From: Buddleja alternifolia
Lineage: Eukaryota; Streptophyta; Magnoliopsida; Lamiales; Scrophulariaceae
DNA length: 64,000 nt
Assembly (NCBI GenBank): GCA_019426215.1
Contig: CM033392.1
Span: 34,206,814-34,270,813 of the forward strand
Reading direction: 5' to 3'
The first letter of the stretch is position 1, and each line of letters opens with the position of its first letter. Below, in pieces: positions 31,019-42,859 of this stretch. Under the pieces are notes generated by a model. It did not search any database. It saw only the letters and a program-made list of their open reading frames with translations, and was not told where the DNA came from. Both the position numbers and the translations under genes were made by a program.

Positions 31019-33224
31019 ACTCTTCTTAGGTACCCATGTTGTCTTGGGTCCTTCAACGATAGTAGCTTTAGTTTGAATTAAAACTTTAGGAACCCATATT
31101 TGCTTAGTCTTCATTGTAGGAATACTAGCCTTCTTGGGTTTCACATTGTGTTGTGTGTGCTTTTTGAGTGTATAATAATATCCTCGAATATATTAGTAAT
31201 CATAATCATAGTCATAATCATAATTATCATAGTATCGATAATATGATTTTGACTTCCTTGAATATTGACGCTGGCATTTCCTGGGCGCTGGATTGGGTTG
31301 CACTTTTGGTGTGGGATGCTTAGCGTTTGATTCACAGTGATTAGGTTTCTCCTTGGCCTTTTCATGTGCTTTTGCCTTTCCCTTGCTTGAGTCAGCTTTG
31401 GCTTTCTCATTTGGCCTCGTACCATTGTCGCTTGGTTCATTCAGCGTTTGACTTTGGGAACCTTTCTCACCAAAGAAAACACCCTTTCCTACCAAAGAAA
31501 ACACCCTTTCCTTTGTTGTTTGCCGTAACATTAGATTTATTTAGTTGTTTACCGAATTTATTGCATCCTAAACCGGTCTTTTCACCAAACATTCTTGTTA
31601 CCTCAGTCACATTATCCAACTTTCTTGAAGCTTTTGATAATGATGACAGGAGCTGCTCTGATTTGGCAAGTCTAGCGATCAGATCAACTTCTCTCTTAAC
31701 TATTATATCAAGATCGCTTTTCAATTGAGTAATTTCACTCTAAAGCAATTGGTTCTTCTCAATGTATTGTTGTGGAACTTGCAACTCTGCTTTGAGCGTT
31801 ACTTTACCACTTGTGAGTGATGAAATAATATCGAAGTGATTTTGATATATTTTGGCGGCATCTTGATAATCTTTATAGTATTCGTTGACTTTGTCAAGTA
31901 ATTCATTATAAGAAAGAGGATGAGATAATTTAGTGGTTACCTCTGGTAGCGAATCATCAGACGCTTCATCATCTCTTGCCATGAGATAAATCAACGGTGA
32001 GTCGCTCGTTAGCTCATCATCACGGCTTTCATGTAATGATTCTAAATCCTCTTCAGGTGCGGAGAATGGTTCTGATTCTGCTAGCAAACCTTGTTGGCGA
32101 AGGTTGCTCCTAAATTGGTTTCTATCTGCATAGTCTTGCCTTGTGGGCTTAGACACATTTGGATAAGGAAAATTTACCTGGTAGTGCCCTTGTTTCCTGC
32201 AATTATAACACAAATTAGTTTTCATTTTCTGTTCAGTGGTTAATCACTTTGAAAGAACTGGCCCTGAGAGATTCTGAGTGGGAGTTGTAGGCGCTTGGTA
32301 AGGAACTGGTGCTATTGGTTGAGGCGCCGAATACACTAGCGCTTGATGTTGAGGTGCTGGTGCAGGGGGAGGTGTTTGAAATGAAGTTTGTCCAATAGCG
32401 TTTCTCTTTTCATATCCTAGAAATTTCTTGAATTTCTTGACTAATAAATCCATCTCCATTTCTTCATTGGATTCCATTGATTTCACCTCACTGATCGCTT
32501 TACCCTTACTTTTGGTGGTAGCGATTAAAGCTCCTGATTCATTTGCTGAAGTGGATGTATCGCAAACTTCACCCAATTCGAACTTAAATGCCTTTAATTC
32601 TGAAAACACATGTTTTGGAGTAAGAGTCTCCAATGTCTGTGATTCTCTCATAGCAACAGTCTTAATCAGATACTTGCTTGGAAGACTTCTGAAGATCTTA
32701 TTGACCATTTCCTTGTTGGTCAATTCTTTTTCTAATGATGCTAATTCTGTAATGAGCAAAGTAAACCTTGCGTCCAATTGTTCTAGCGTCTCATTGGTCT
32801 GCATCTTGAAATGTTCAAATCTTTGCATGGCTATGGAGAGCTTGTTCTCCATCATCTGCGTTGAACCTTCACAAACTATAGCCAACTTATCCCATATCTC
32901 TTTTGATGTTTTACATTGTTTGATTTTCTTGAACAATGCATCATTATCTCCTAACGCAGAGTAAAGTGCACTTCGTCCAACATTATCCAGATTAGCTCCT
33001 TTTCTATCATCTGGTGTCCATTCTAACTTGGGTTTTTCAACATAACCATCTAGAGTTGCTTCATCAGCTACAGGTGCTCGAGTTATCACTTTCATGATCT
33101 TAATGGGGCCATCTGAAATTACATCACACATTTCATTAGCGCAAGTACATAAATACGCGAGTGCTCTAAGTTTCCAAGAATCATAGTTTGACTATACCAA
33201 CTTAGGCATTTTGATAAAAGCCAT
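31019..33224 (-). pseudogene. gag: SIRE gag, broken, nested copy
   Basis: ATG at 33222-33224 starts MAFIKMPKLV and meets TAG at 33192-33194, after which SNYDSWKLRALAYL continues, a typical copia Gag start. The frame 33131-32244 carries the UBN2-like region. 32225-31740 has the zinc knuckle CYNCRKQGHYQVNF, whose last Cys is Phe. The coiled coil (31728-31560) and Tyr-rich tail (31260-31190) follow with shifts. At the position of the gag TAG in the other copies (31016-31018) this copy has TGG. It supplies the Gag N-terminus missing from the forward copy. Confidence 0.85.
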
Positions 33225-33322
33225 AATACGATGTTTAAAAAAAATTAAAGCGACAACGTTTAGAAAAATGGATCTAAACAAGCAGTTACGCTCGGAAACG
33301 CTTTAGGTTCCTACTTTAACCT

Positions 33323-33333
33323 CTCTGATACCA
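33323..33333 (-). promoter_or_regulatory. Primer-binding site (initiator Met tRNA) of the nested SIRE
   Basis: On the minus strand TGGTATCAGAG follows the LTR end after a two-base spacer (AG). It is complementary to the 3' end of plant initiator Met tRNA, the standard primer of copia elements. Confidence 0.92.
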
Positions 33334-33335
33334 CT

Positions 33336-34827
33336 TGGTGGTCCCAAGTGGCATACGAAAGGGTTTAGAAGGGGGGGAGGGTTGAATAGACCCTGAAGTC
33401 TTTTTCGACTTCAAAAATTCGTATCACTTTTTAAAGATTAGAACGCTTAGAAAGCTGAGCGCTTGGGTTAGTTGCTTCAGTAAAGATAACTTAGACTTAG
33501 TGATTTTAACATTTTACCAAAGTTGGGTAATGCTTAGATCGCTTAATCAGGGTTAGCACAGCAGAAAGAAGTTTAAACCTTTAGCGTTCGTTTTGGTTAA
33601 GTAGTCGCTTGGCAGTTTAGTTTGTCTTTTTCAGAATAAATAATAAGATATAAAGCAAGACATTAATAATAATAAATAACATGAGAAATTGTAAAGTTCA
33701 CTGGGTGATGTAATCCCAGCTACGTCCTTTTTCTCCTTTTTCACTTGGAGGGAATTTTCTAAGTTGGTTATCAAAGAATCACACAAAATCTTCTACAAGA
33801 TAGTAAAGAGGTGAAAGATGATATCGGGATCCTTGATTACACAGATTTCAGCACCAATGAAGATCTTCTTCTACAAGCTTCTCTCACTCAGAAATACTGC
33901 CTGTAAGGGGTTCAACAACTTTCTCACTCAGATGAAAGGTTGAGGGTTTTGTCACACATGTTTTGTTTGTTTTTGGAAAGATCAAACCACTTGGAATATC
34001 TCAGTAAGAATTTAGGTTTCTTCTTTGGAAGATATTTGTGACTGTCTGGAATGTATGTAGAAAGCTTGAAAGGTTTTGGCTATGGAGTTTCTAAGCTTTT
34101 CTTGAGAAAGAGTTTCATCAAAGTTTTTACTTTCTTGTGTATGTATTTTTTTAGGGTTTGCTGGAATGAGTTATTTATAGGCAATTCTTCAAATTTATCC
34201 GTTGGACACATGTGAGTGTGTGCTCTTCACGCGGCGCGTGAATCAGCCTTTTCTAGGACATTCTTGAAATCTTGCTGGTTCCGATTGGACAGGAGCAGAC
34301 TTGCACTCTGAAATTCTGACAGTCTAGTCAAAAGGTGGCTTGTCCACAAGTCATAATAGCTTATCACATTTAATGCATTTATTAGACATTTAATGCATTT
34401 GAATTTATTTCTCATTGGAAATAAATGTCCGTTGAATGTTTGCATTTAAGTCCTTCATGACTTGAGGATTTATTTCAGGTAATCTGATACTGATCGCTGG
34501 AGTGCTTTGAGCCCTTGATCCATAAATCCTGAAATAGTCCTTTAGCGTTTGACAGACGCTAAGAACAAATCTTCATCTTCATTTGACTTTAGACGCTGAT
34601 CTTCAATTTTATCTCTAATAGACTCACCTAGAATTCTATTAGTGATTCGGTATCTAATACTTAGTCTAAAATCTATAAAGATAAAAATTACAAGCCTAAT
34701 TAATATTAGAAACTTTCAAACGCTTATACATAGCTTCTATGAAAATATAAACTTACATTCTTTTTGGTGTCTGACATAAGATCCTATCTTGTCATCGTCA
34801 AAACATCTAACATGAAATTTCCTAACA
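33336..34827 (-). mobile_element. 5' LTR of the nested SIRE
   Basis: The plus-strand edges are TGGTGGTCCCAAGTGGC at 33336 and GAAATTTCCTAACA at 34827. On the minus strand it runs from TGTTAGGAAATTTC to GGGACCACCA. TATA box at 34171-34178 (minus). It matches 20758-22260 throughout with scattered differences and a short deletion near 34035. Confidence 0.92.
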
Positions 34828-35267
34828 GCGAGAGAATGTTACACTAACGCCTTGGTGAATTCTTAAAAGAAGCACCGCGACAATGATCACAGCGACTAGG
34901 GAAAACAAATTGCCATCAATTTAATCTTACCGGATGAAAGTCACTCAGAGGGCAAGGCCGTATCAGTCAACATTTGGCCAAAATCCCAATAGTTAGACGC
35001 TTTTGAAAAGGATGAGAGACGCGATGTGTCGCGCTAAGAAGGCAATGCCCATATCAAAAGTAGGGCACCCCTCACCAAAAGGGGAGACCTCAAAGCACAT
35101 CAAGTGACACATGCAAGGGCGCCATTGGAGGCGATAGGCGTGCCAGGACCGGAGGTCAAGCATGAGATAACTTCCCCTGGGGAACATCCTCCAAGCTTAA
35201 CCGGGCATTATGCCTAATGAGGCATCAACAGGTATCAAGTGATTAAAAAAAACTATCTTATTTTCCT

Positions 35268-35381
35268 GGGATAATTACACTTCACCCCCTTAATAATGGG
35301 GGTGTGTTTATAATTATCGATTGGTGAGGGGAGGATTGTGTGATTATCCCATTATTGAGGGGGTGTGAGTGTAATTATCCC
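35268..35381. mobile_element. MITE-like palindrome (114 bp)
   Basis: The termini GGGATAATTACACTTCACCC and its near-complement (GGGTGTGAGTGTAATTATCCC-type, at 35361-35381) form about 34-bp inverted repeats around a short centre. I could not find an unambiguous target duplication, so the superfamily is open. Confidence 0.6.
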
Positions 35382-38300
35382 TACTTTCTATATTGCGATT
35401 GAACATTTTCAGGTTGGCCTTGAGCCAATCATTGAGTAGAGGTGCCCATTAGCACAACCTACCTTTACTTGAGTTTTGACGTGCCTATGTGCACCCCCGT
35501 ACATTTTACATTGATGTTTGGATATTTTTTAATGTTCGCTATCTATTTGTTGAGTGCCGAGAGGCACCTCTTTCATTATACTCTGCTATATGTTAGTTTT
35601 ATTTGATAACGTGCTAAGATGTCATATGAATGTGTATCATGTTAATGAAGGGATAACGTGCTAGCATGTCATATGAATGTATCACTCCTCGGAACCAATG
35701 TTTCTGACCGAAGCTACTCTAAAAATTTTAAAGCCTCTTTTCAAGACTAACATAGGTGGAGCAACAAAAATTCCCCTGAACCCTTGAGAGCTTGGTTGAG
35801 GCTAACCCACCTTATGATCCTTCCAGTAGTGCCGAGAGTGAATTAGGTTTGAAAAACTACCCCCCGTCCGACATGGACTCTGGACCGAGATCATATCAAT
35901 ATGTCTAGCATGATAATTCACCAATGCCACAATTAAATAACACTTATGGCTATTCAAGCCTCTTAAAATTCTAAAAGACCCAAGGAATGGGGGGCACTAA
36001 AACTAAAAAAATTGGACATCGACTTGCAAACATTCGACAGCCAATAGTACCAAAACTAGTGCACTCCCGCCCGAAAAATAAATATTTTTCAAACAGCCGT
36101 GAAAAAAATTGAGCAAATAATAGCGCAAAAGCGTTTACAAAAAATACAAATGTCACCCTCGCTAAAAGTGATGCAAGGCTATAAGCCTCAAGAAATTAGG
36201 ACTCAAATTCATAAGGGTAGACACTAAAAAAATAGGGCCTGGTGCTCTCGTTACCAGCGAAACACTATACGCTACTTGAGAAAAGTTTAACTCCCAAGTG
36301 TCGAAGAAACACCAGGCAGGTGGCACTATAGTGCTAAAAATTGGACGATAGCTTGCAAACACACGCAACCAATAGTACCAAGACTAAAGGGCCCCCATGC
36401 AAACACACGCAACTAATAGTACCTTCTACGAACTTAATAGAACACATATTAAGGAGTTGGGGGGCAAGGAGAAATGTAACAGCTAGCAGCTAGCTGGTGA
36501 AGTTAATAATTTTAAAGCCGAGCAGTTCAAACGCCTAAGAGGCACCCACTCCTAGCATTCATAAAATTCTTCCAATGGCAAGTTAGATTGGCTAAGTACC
36601 TGAGCTAGGTCTCAAGTGAAATATATTAATATAACCCCTTGGAGCAAAAAAAGTGTGCAATAGAGGCATTATCAAATTATCCGCGACCCCATTAGAGGTC
36701 AACATAGGTGAAACGACAAAAGTCCCCCAAGAAACCAAAGACTCGAATGAGGATAGTCCACCCAATAATCCTTCCAGCAATACCGAGAGAGGTTGAGGAT
36801 CCTTTTCCCCTCTCCCACTGTGGTTCTGGACCGAGATTATATAATAATAAAAACACGAGTGTTAACCTAATTATCCACATAAAAACGTGGCCACTAGTGT
36901 CACAAAACACGCACTTGCTCAACAGGCATAAATAAGGGTAAAATCAAGCTCTAAGTTAGCCCCTCATTAGCATGTCTTACTACTCCAAGCATTTCTCTAT
37001 AAAAAATGCTAAGTAGTGGGGGGGGGGGGGCAGGGAACCTTATTAGGTGCTAAGTACACCCGCCAAAATCATCCGCACACCAAATCAAATCATGGGGGTA
37101 GGAAAAATAAGATGTACTCGAAGTTACGCTAAGTTATGATAAGACGAAAACAACAAGCGAAAAGTTATCTTACAAAGCACAAATAAATGAAAGTCATAAA
37201 GGCTAACAAGAATAACATACCAACATAGCCCTTTGAAACTATATATGTCCAATCGAGGCTGCATTTAATAACTCACGACCCCATTAGAGGTCAAAATAGG
37301 TGGAACAATGAAAGGCCCTTGAGCTAGCAAAAGCTCGAATGAGGATTGTCCACCTTATAATCTTTTCAGTGGTATTGAGAAGGGTTGAGCCTCCATATAG
37401 AACATGGTATGAGCATAGTAATTCCACCATTGGCACCCATTGGCCTCACATGGTGCTAACAAGTAACATCACCATTGGCACCCCGACAATGCCCATGAGG
37501 AAACGGGGTTACAAAAAAAAAAGACTTACTCAAACCCTACGAAGGGTTAATGAGTGGCTCACAATTGTGCTAAGTCAAAAACAAGAATGCTGCTAATGTT
37601 TGACAAGCTCATAGTCATATAAGCAAAAAGCAATCATAAGATAAAGTACATGAATACGTACATAAGGCGTATAAAAAAGCCATAAGTCGGCCCCGGTAAA
37701 GACCCACATGGTTATAAGCTCCAGGTAGCACCCCGGTAGAAGGCGCCTCGAGGCACCACGCTTTGACATACAAGCTTTCGGCTGGTGCGTCGTGGTCAAC
37801 CGAGAGGCACAAGCCTCGCGGCGAGTTGCGAGGAAATGAGCCTCGCGGTGGGTTCCTCTCGTCCATGTTTCTCGCGGTCGACTGCGAGGTCTTCAAAACT
37901 AAGAAACCCCCCGGTCTAAGTGGCCTAATAGTCACTATCGTCATAACCCCTATGTGTGGATATACATCTACCCAGTGGGATACAAGTCTTGATATAAAAT
38001 ACCCCTTAAGCAGGTGGGTCTAGTCCATGGGGTATAAAGCACCCCACTAGAGCTTATGAAGCCAAGGGGTACAAAACACCACGCCAGTGCTGATGAAGGC
38101 ACGCGGCACAACAAATCAATTAAGTAATTGACCTAGTGCTCATGAAGCAATGGGATATGCCACGCTAGAGCTCATGAAGCTACGAAAAAAGAAGTAAACA
38201 CTTACTTGAAGCCTAAAAAGGCCTAACATATGTTTCAAGGGTAAATATGCCATACGATGCTAGACCATGGCTTCAAATATCACCCACCTATACGAGGTAA

Positions 38301-38648
38301 CTTGCACCACATCAAGGTAAGGAATTACCCGGAGGCAAAAAACCTCAACAAAAAGCCCTAAGGCTACACGTCGCCACCGTACACAGCCGCAAGGTTCTAG
38401 AAGAGGCCCCTGGGGAGAACAGTGGGGCGACCCCCTTGTTATATAAGAGTGGTATGTCTACTCGCTACCAAAATCCTTCTTCAAGGTGAGGACTCTACTA
38501 CCCAATGGGTGATCAAAAACCTTTTCGACATATTGTCCAAGCTACTTCATAGGTGTTACATAAGAAAACATCCAACAAGCGCAAAAGACCATAGGAAATA
38601 ATTAAACACTACAATGCGGTAAAAACCTTGCCACTATACCTAGAGGCT

Positions 38649-39010
38649 AAGGACTTTGCCCCCTCATCTCGCGGCAAAGGACCTAGCCCACTTGCCATCG
38701 AATGAAGGCCCTTGCCCCCTCACCTCGAGGAAAGGAACCTAGCCACCATACCTAGATGCCAAGGACTTTGACTATTGATCTCGAGGTAATGGACCTAGCC
38801 CAATTGCCATGGTGTGAAGGCCCTTGCCCCCTCACCTCGAGGCAAGGGACTTTGCCTTCTTACCACGAAGCAAGGGATCTCACTCCCTCATCTCAAGGCA
38901 AAGGACCCTACCTATTCGCAGTGGAACCAAGGCCCTTGCCCCCTCTTCTCGAGGCAAGAGACCTTGTCCACATACCTCGAAGCCAAAGCCCTTACCCCTT
39001 TGCATTAGGG
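38649..39010. repeat. 56-bp tandem repeat array
   Basis: Unit starts fall at 38649, 38705, 38761, 38817, 38873, 38929 and 38985, exactly 56 bp apart. Units begin AAGG-C-TTG-CCCCCTCA and contain CTCGAGG-AA. Alternate units are more alike (a 112-bp higher-order period: AAGGCCCTTGCCCC at 38705, 38817 and 38929). Open frames across it are by-products of the repeat. Confidence 0.88.
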
Positions 39011-39642
39011 AAAATACATGGCTAATAAATTCTAAGCCCCCTTCGGAGTGCAAATTGCTGGATTGAGGTAAAAGTTACAGGTTCCCTCTGAAATGCTGAA
39101 ACCCAGGATAGAGGCCTCAAAATTCTAAATCTCCTTTAAGATGGCAAGCTTCATATGGGCGACGAGCAAGCCTCCCCTTAGGCCAGGCATGTGCCACCCC
39201 TCTTTATGAGGCGCGCCTCATAAATAAAGGTGTGCTTGAAGCACATCTCACCATCTTAAACTCCTCTAAAGTGCCTCATCAACTAACTTAATAACCCCTC
39301 TGAGGTTATCAGTCATGTAGGGTTGAGGTTCATAACTTAAGAGCTCCCCCCTAAGACATGAAATGCGTACGCAAATTGAAGTACCTCACTCACGTTGGCA
39401 TTACAAGGCATCTAACCCTGCGGTGCTCAACCCGGAGACTTTAGACCTCGTGGCACTCCATTCGGAGGCGTCAAACCTCATGGTAGCCATGGGTGTTTTC
39501 CTAAGTCAACACCTACATTACCTCGAGATAACATTTAAGATCTCCTCCTTCAAAGGAGTGACTCATTAAACCTCCCAAGGCGACGAAGTTTGCCATACAC
39601 CAATACATATTTTTACTTCCAGGTGTCCTAAAAGGTATACCC

Positions 39643-39656
39643 GGGAGTGGGGGGCA
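39643..39656 (+). promoter_or_regulatory. Polypurine tract of the gypsy-like element
   Basis: GGGAGTGGGGGGCA lies just before the 3' LTR start TGATGTGCGCC at 39660, a form common in Tat-like gypsy elements. Confidence 0.75.
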
Positions 39657-39691
39657 TTATGATGTGCGCCAAAAATGTCTAGGGCACTATG

Positions 39692-39696
39692 GTAAT
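39692..39696. repeat. Target-site duplication (left) of solo LTR 1
   Basis: GTAAT here and again at 41417-41421. The uninterrupted sequence is seen in the other gypsy LTR as CTATGGTAATTAATC. Confidence 0.9.
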
Positions 39697-41416
39697 TGAC
39701 ACGCTAAAAGCTAACGTGCTATGATAGCAAGTCACTAGACGTATGTAGTAATAAATGGACAAAAATTCCGGGTTGTCGAACCACGGAAACTTGAATTTTA
39801 GTTTATGATTAATGAAAATGGACAAAAGTAGATTGCAATAAAACGAGTAAGCAAGTGACGAACCAAAAAGAAACGAACTATAGATTAAATCTCACGTATG
39901 ATAAAATGACTAAGGCACATGCTACAACCGAATCTACTCGTCAATATAGATGAGCTACTCTTTGAATTATTAGACTCCTATTGCTTTGGTGGAAATTCCT
40001 TAGATAATTATTACCCGATGTCTCGGCACATAATAATCCTATGATTAATTGATGGTTCTCTAAATATGTCTATCCGAGAATCTAATCAATAACCACGCAT
40101 TAACGTTCTAGAGTTTCCCCGGATAAATCCGGCTAACCGCACCCGGAAATCTTTACCTATGTCTAGGGGCAATTCCACATTAGTTTCGGATGATGAGTTG
40201 GTTCCATTGAACCCTAATCTATCTTCTCTCGAATGACTAGACTAGGCAAGATAGCAAACATATGGTGATCAAGCACATGATTGTAATAAAAGCTCAAAAT
40301 CAACACACAAAGCAATATGAGAATTAATACGAAAATTCACTTCACATATATTGATTCATAAATTGGCTTTCACATGGCCTTAGTTCTACAATATTAGCCT
40401 CTCATCAAGGCCTTAAGAAAATCTAATACAAACATATACATACTCATGGAAATAAACATGTAAATGCAAGTGATTAAAACTCCCTCAATTGATTGATGAT
40501 GGATCCTTGCTTTTGAACTTCAATCCTTAACTCCTCTCTCTTTGTTCCCCTCCAAAAGTGATGAAGAATGGTGATGAATGATGATGAGTCAAAAGTAATG
40601 GCCAAATGCCTCCCTCCCCCTCTTATGATCGGTCCCCAAGTGAAGAAAATGCCTTAAGAAGACCAGAATTTCTGGGCTCCCTAGTGTGTGTCTCCCCTAG
40701 TGTGTCCTCCACTACTCTAAAGTGAGTAGTATAAAATTCCATAAAGTAGATCTACTAAGAAACATAGTTATGACATCCCCTCCATACATGTGATGACCTC
40801 TTGGCTTTAAATGTTCCATTCCCCCATCAAATGATGATCTTTTGGCTGAAAGGAATCAAAACTCGGGTGTGGTCACGCCTAGGCGTGGGCATTACGGCGC
40901 TTGGGCGCCGCCGACAGAATGCTGAAATTAAATGCAATGTGTCCTGCGCAGCAATCGTATTTCATTCATAACGTTCTCCACGAAACTCCGATTTGGATGA
41001 TTCAAGTCCTCATTTGAAGCTAACACATAGTTCTACAATATTGTAGAAGTGAACTTCACCCAATTCGGTCTCTAAACATACGTAAATAGCACTCGAACGT
41101 GGAAAGTGGTGCAGATACGGCGCCCGGGCGTGGACAGGATGGCGCCTAGGCGTGGTAAGCAGAATGTTGACGTTATTTGCATCTTGTCCGGCGCCTGGGC
41201 GTGGGTTTTTAGGCACTTGGGCATAGGGGTGCGTAGCAATTTGGCCTAAACTTGTTTTATACATCGTTTTTCATCCCGTTCTTTGATTGTATCCATTTAA
41301 GACCTGAAATCACTTAATGCATGAATTAAACGCACATGTGGCAAGAATCAAGCGATAAATGAACCTAAGACATAAACGCAAAGGGGCTTAAAAACACGTA
41401 AAAATGCCTCTTATCA
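39697..41416 (+). mobile_element. Solo LTR 1 (1720 bp, TGACACGC...CTTATCA family)
   Basis: TG...CA ends with a perfect 5-bp target duplication and no interior coding identify a solo LTR. The second family member (46774-47725, minus) shares both ends. It contains GC-rich palindromic words such as CACGCCTAGGCGTGGGC and GGCGCC near 40880-41215. The parent element is not in the window. Confidence 0.88.
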
Positions 41417-41909
41417 GTAATTAATCGACCCCCGGCTCCGGCCGGGGTGTTACCTATGGACCGTGTCTGCGATTAATATGATAGTCAATCCCATAGGGCG
41501 GGCTGCCCATTGTAAATATGGTTTGCTATGGTCAAGAGGATATAAAAAGAAGAAGGCTATTTTAATATAAAAGGGCCAAGTAATGGGTTTAATAAAGATG
41601 CAAATGGGCCAATAGTCAAGCTCTGGCCCATAGCCCACCATCAGTTTTATATATACCTTCGAAGGGGCTGATGCGATTCTTGATCTACACTCTTAAAAAA
41701 AAATCCACTGGCTACTTCTGATAGCACTTTCACATAAGAACTACGAACTGGCTTGATCCCACTTCATTGGGTACGTAGGCTGCATAATAGCGAGGGCAGT
41801 CTACACATTCATCAACCCCTAACCTATTTTCTCGTGAGTTGAATTGGATTCTCCACCCCACGTGGTAATTCACGTGATAATTTCTGACTGACAATTTTTA
41901 CCATCATCA

Positions 41910-41914
41910 GAAGG
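41910..41914. repeat. Target-site duplication (right) of the gypsy-like element
   Basis: GAAGG, identical to 19050-19054. Confidence 0.9.
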
Positions 41915-42224
41915 GAATAGTTCTAAACTCTAAGTCGTTGTTGCTCGGATGTGGAGAAATAGAGGCCTTGATGAAGGAAGCCTTTATATAAATGTTGTTG
42001 CAAAGTTATTGAGTAACGAAATTCAAGGCTATTTGATGCTCTTCGATTTTGATAAGGATTAGGATTATGCAACTTCACGGATTTATCAATTCTAATCAAA
42101 ATCTTGAGAACCCTTTGTCCTATTTGGTTTGGATATGGGAGAGTTTGATTTAGTCTTTATTAACCAATGAATCACAAGAAGAGTTCTATGATTATAAAGA
42201 CTCTTATCTCGGAGAATAAAAAGT

Positions 42225-42270
42225 GGGGTGGGGAGGGGGAGGGGGAGGGGGAGGGGGAGGAGGAGGAGGG
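42225..42270 (+). repeat. G-rich simple repeat, quadruplex candidate
   Basis: Runs of three to five G separated by single A or T: GGGGTGGGGAGGGGGA repeated, ending GGAGGAGGAGGG. Eight or more G-tracts lie within 46 bases. Confidence 0.85.
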
Positions 42271-42859
42271 AAGACCTTCGTTGCATAGATGGAGGTGAAG
42301 GAGACGACTTGAATTACAATCCCATATGCCAAGACCACTACACCACATGTGTAGGCCCATGTATTATTTGAGATGGAAAAAAAAAGGGGCCGAATATCAC
42401 TTATTCAAATTGGAGTCCAAGTCATTTCTTGCATGCTACGTGAACAAAGGCCGAAGCTTATGTGTCCAACAAGAATTAAAAAGCAATAATAAGGTGTGGG
42501 CGATTAATGGTAGAATTGAAGGAGTGAGCCCACGTTTGAATGGCTTTTTATAATGAAACAAGAATTTTACTCACATTTATTTGGTCCAAAGTTGCCGTAT
42601 GACAACCAAGCCCGACATAAAATTAGTTGTTCATTCCCAACCCATAATTTTCGGTCCAGAAGAAAAAAATTGACATGTGACAATTAAAATCATAAAATGT
42701 CATTTTGGGCTTAAAAAATGAAGACATGTGTTAAAGCTTATTCAAATTGGTTCATCAGATAAAATTATTTGATACTATAATGGGATGATCGCGACTCATC
42801 TACTTTGAAACGTGCTTTCAAGACGAAGGTCTCGGGAACAAGCCTCGATGGGGCATTTG

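Larger units (their letters stand above)
20758..34827 (-). mobile_element. Complete but dead SIRE-type copia element, reverse orientation, nested
   Basis: It is 14,070 bp with LTRs of 1503 bp (left, 3') and 1492 bp (right, 5'), a Met-tRNA primer-binding site and a polypurine tract. The flanking 5-mers are GAGAG (20753-20757) and GCGAG (34828-34832), one mismatch. On the minus strand it carries gag, pol and the accessory ORF, all with many stops and shifts. The LTRs look about 95% identical by eye, so it is younger than the gypsy host element. It lies in the same subfamily as the forward copy but is clearly diverged from it. Confidence 0.92.
34833..39659 (+). other. Non-coding interior of the gypsy-like element, right part
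   Basis: This is 4.8 kb without a credible protein. It is rich in internal repeats. A block of about 110 bp beginning near ACATAGGTG-A-C-ACAAAA and ending in CCTTCCAG-A-TACCGAGAG appears near 35747, 36703 and 37290. An AATAGTACC motif with CAAACAC-CGCAAC recurs at 36035-36425. A GCT-ATGAAG motif occurs four times at 38047-38180, and a 56-bp array lies at 38649-39010. It also hosts a MITE-like palindrome. Repeats without ORFs in this position are the hallmark of non-autonomous large retrotransposon derivatives (inference). Confidence 0.6.
19055..41909 (+). mobile_element. Non-autonomous Ty3/gypsy-like LTR element, split by two later insertions
   Basis: It is bounded by LTRs of 529 bp (19055-19583) and 525 bp net (39660-41909 minus an insert) and by the 5-bp duplication GAAGG. 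It contains a complete reverse SIRE (20758-34827) and a solo LTR (39697-41416). Subtracting these with their target duplications leaves about 7.05 kb. Only a decayed gag start is coding; no pol is seen. The GGGAGTGGGGGG polypurine tract and the PBS-like TAGCGCTGTCTGTGGGAA fit the Tat-like gypsy lineage and its non-coding LARD/TR-GAG derivatives (inference). LTR divergence is visibly high, so it is older than its inserts. Confidence 0.87.
39660..41909 (+). mobile_element. 3' LTR of the gypsy-like element, interrupted by a solo LTR
   Basis: 39660-39696 and 41422-41909 together align with the 5' LTR (19055-19583). It ends TTACCATCATCA and is followed by the target duplication GAAGG. The insertion site is GGTAAT, duplicated as GTAAT. 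Confidence 0.9.

Noticed and set aside
33323..33333. Part of a tRNA gene
   Set aside because: Only the 11-base primer complement is present, with no cloverleaf. It is a primer-binding site.
38756..39066. Three overlapping 64-89-aa frames
   Set aside because: They are produced by the 56-bp tandem array, which is open in several frames at once.
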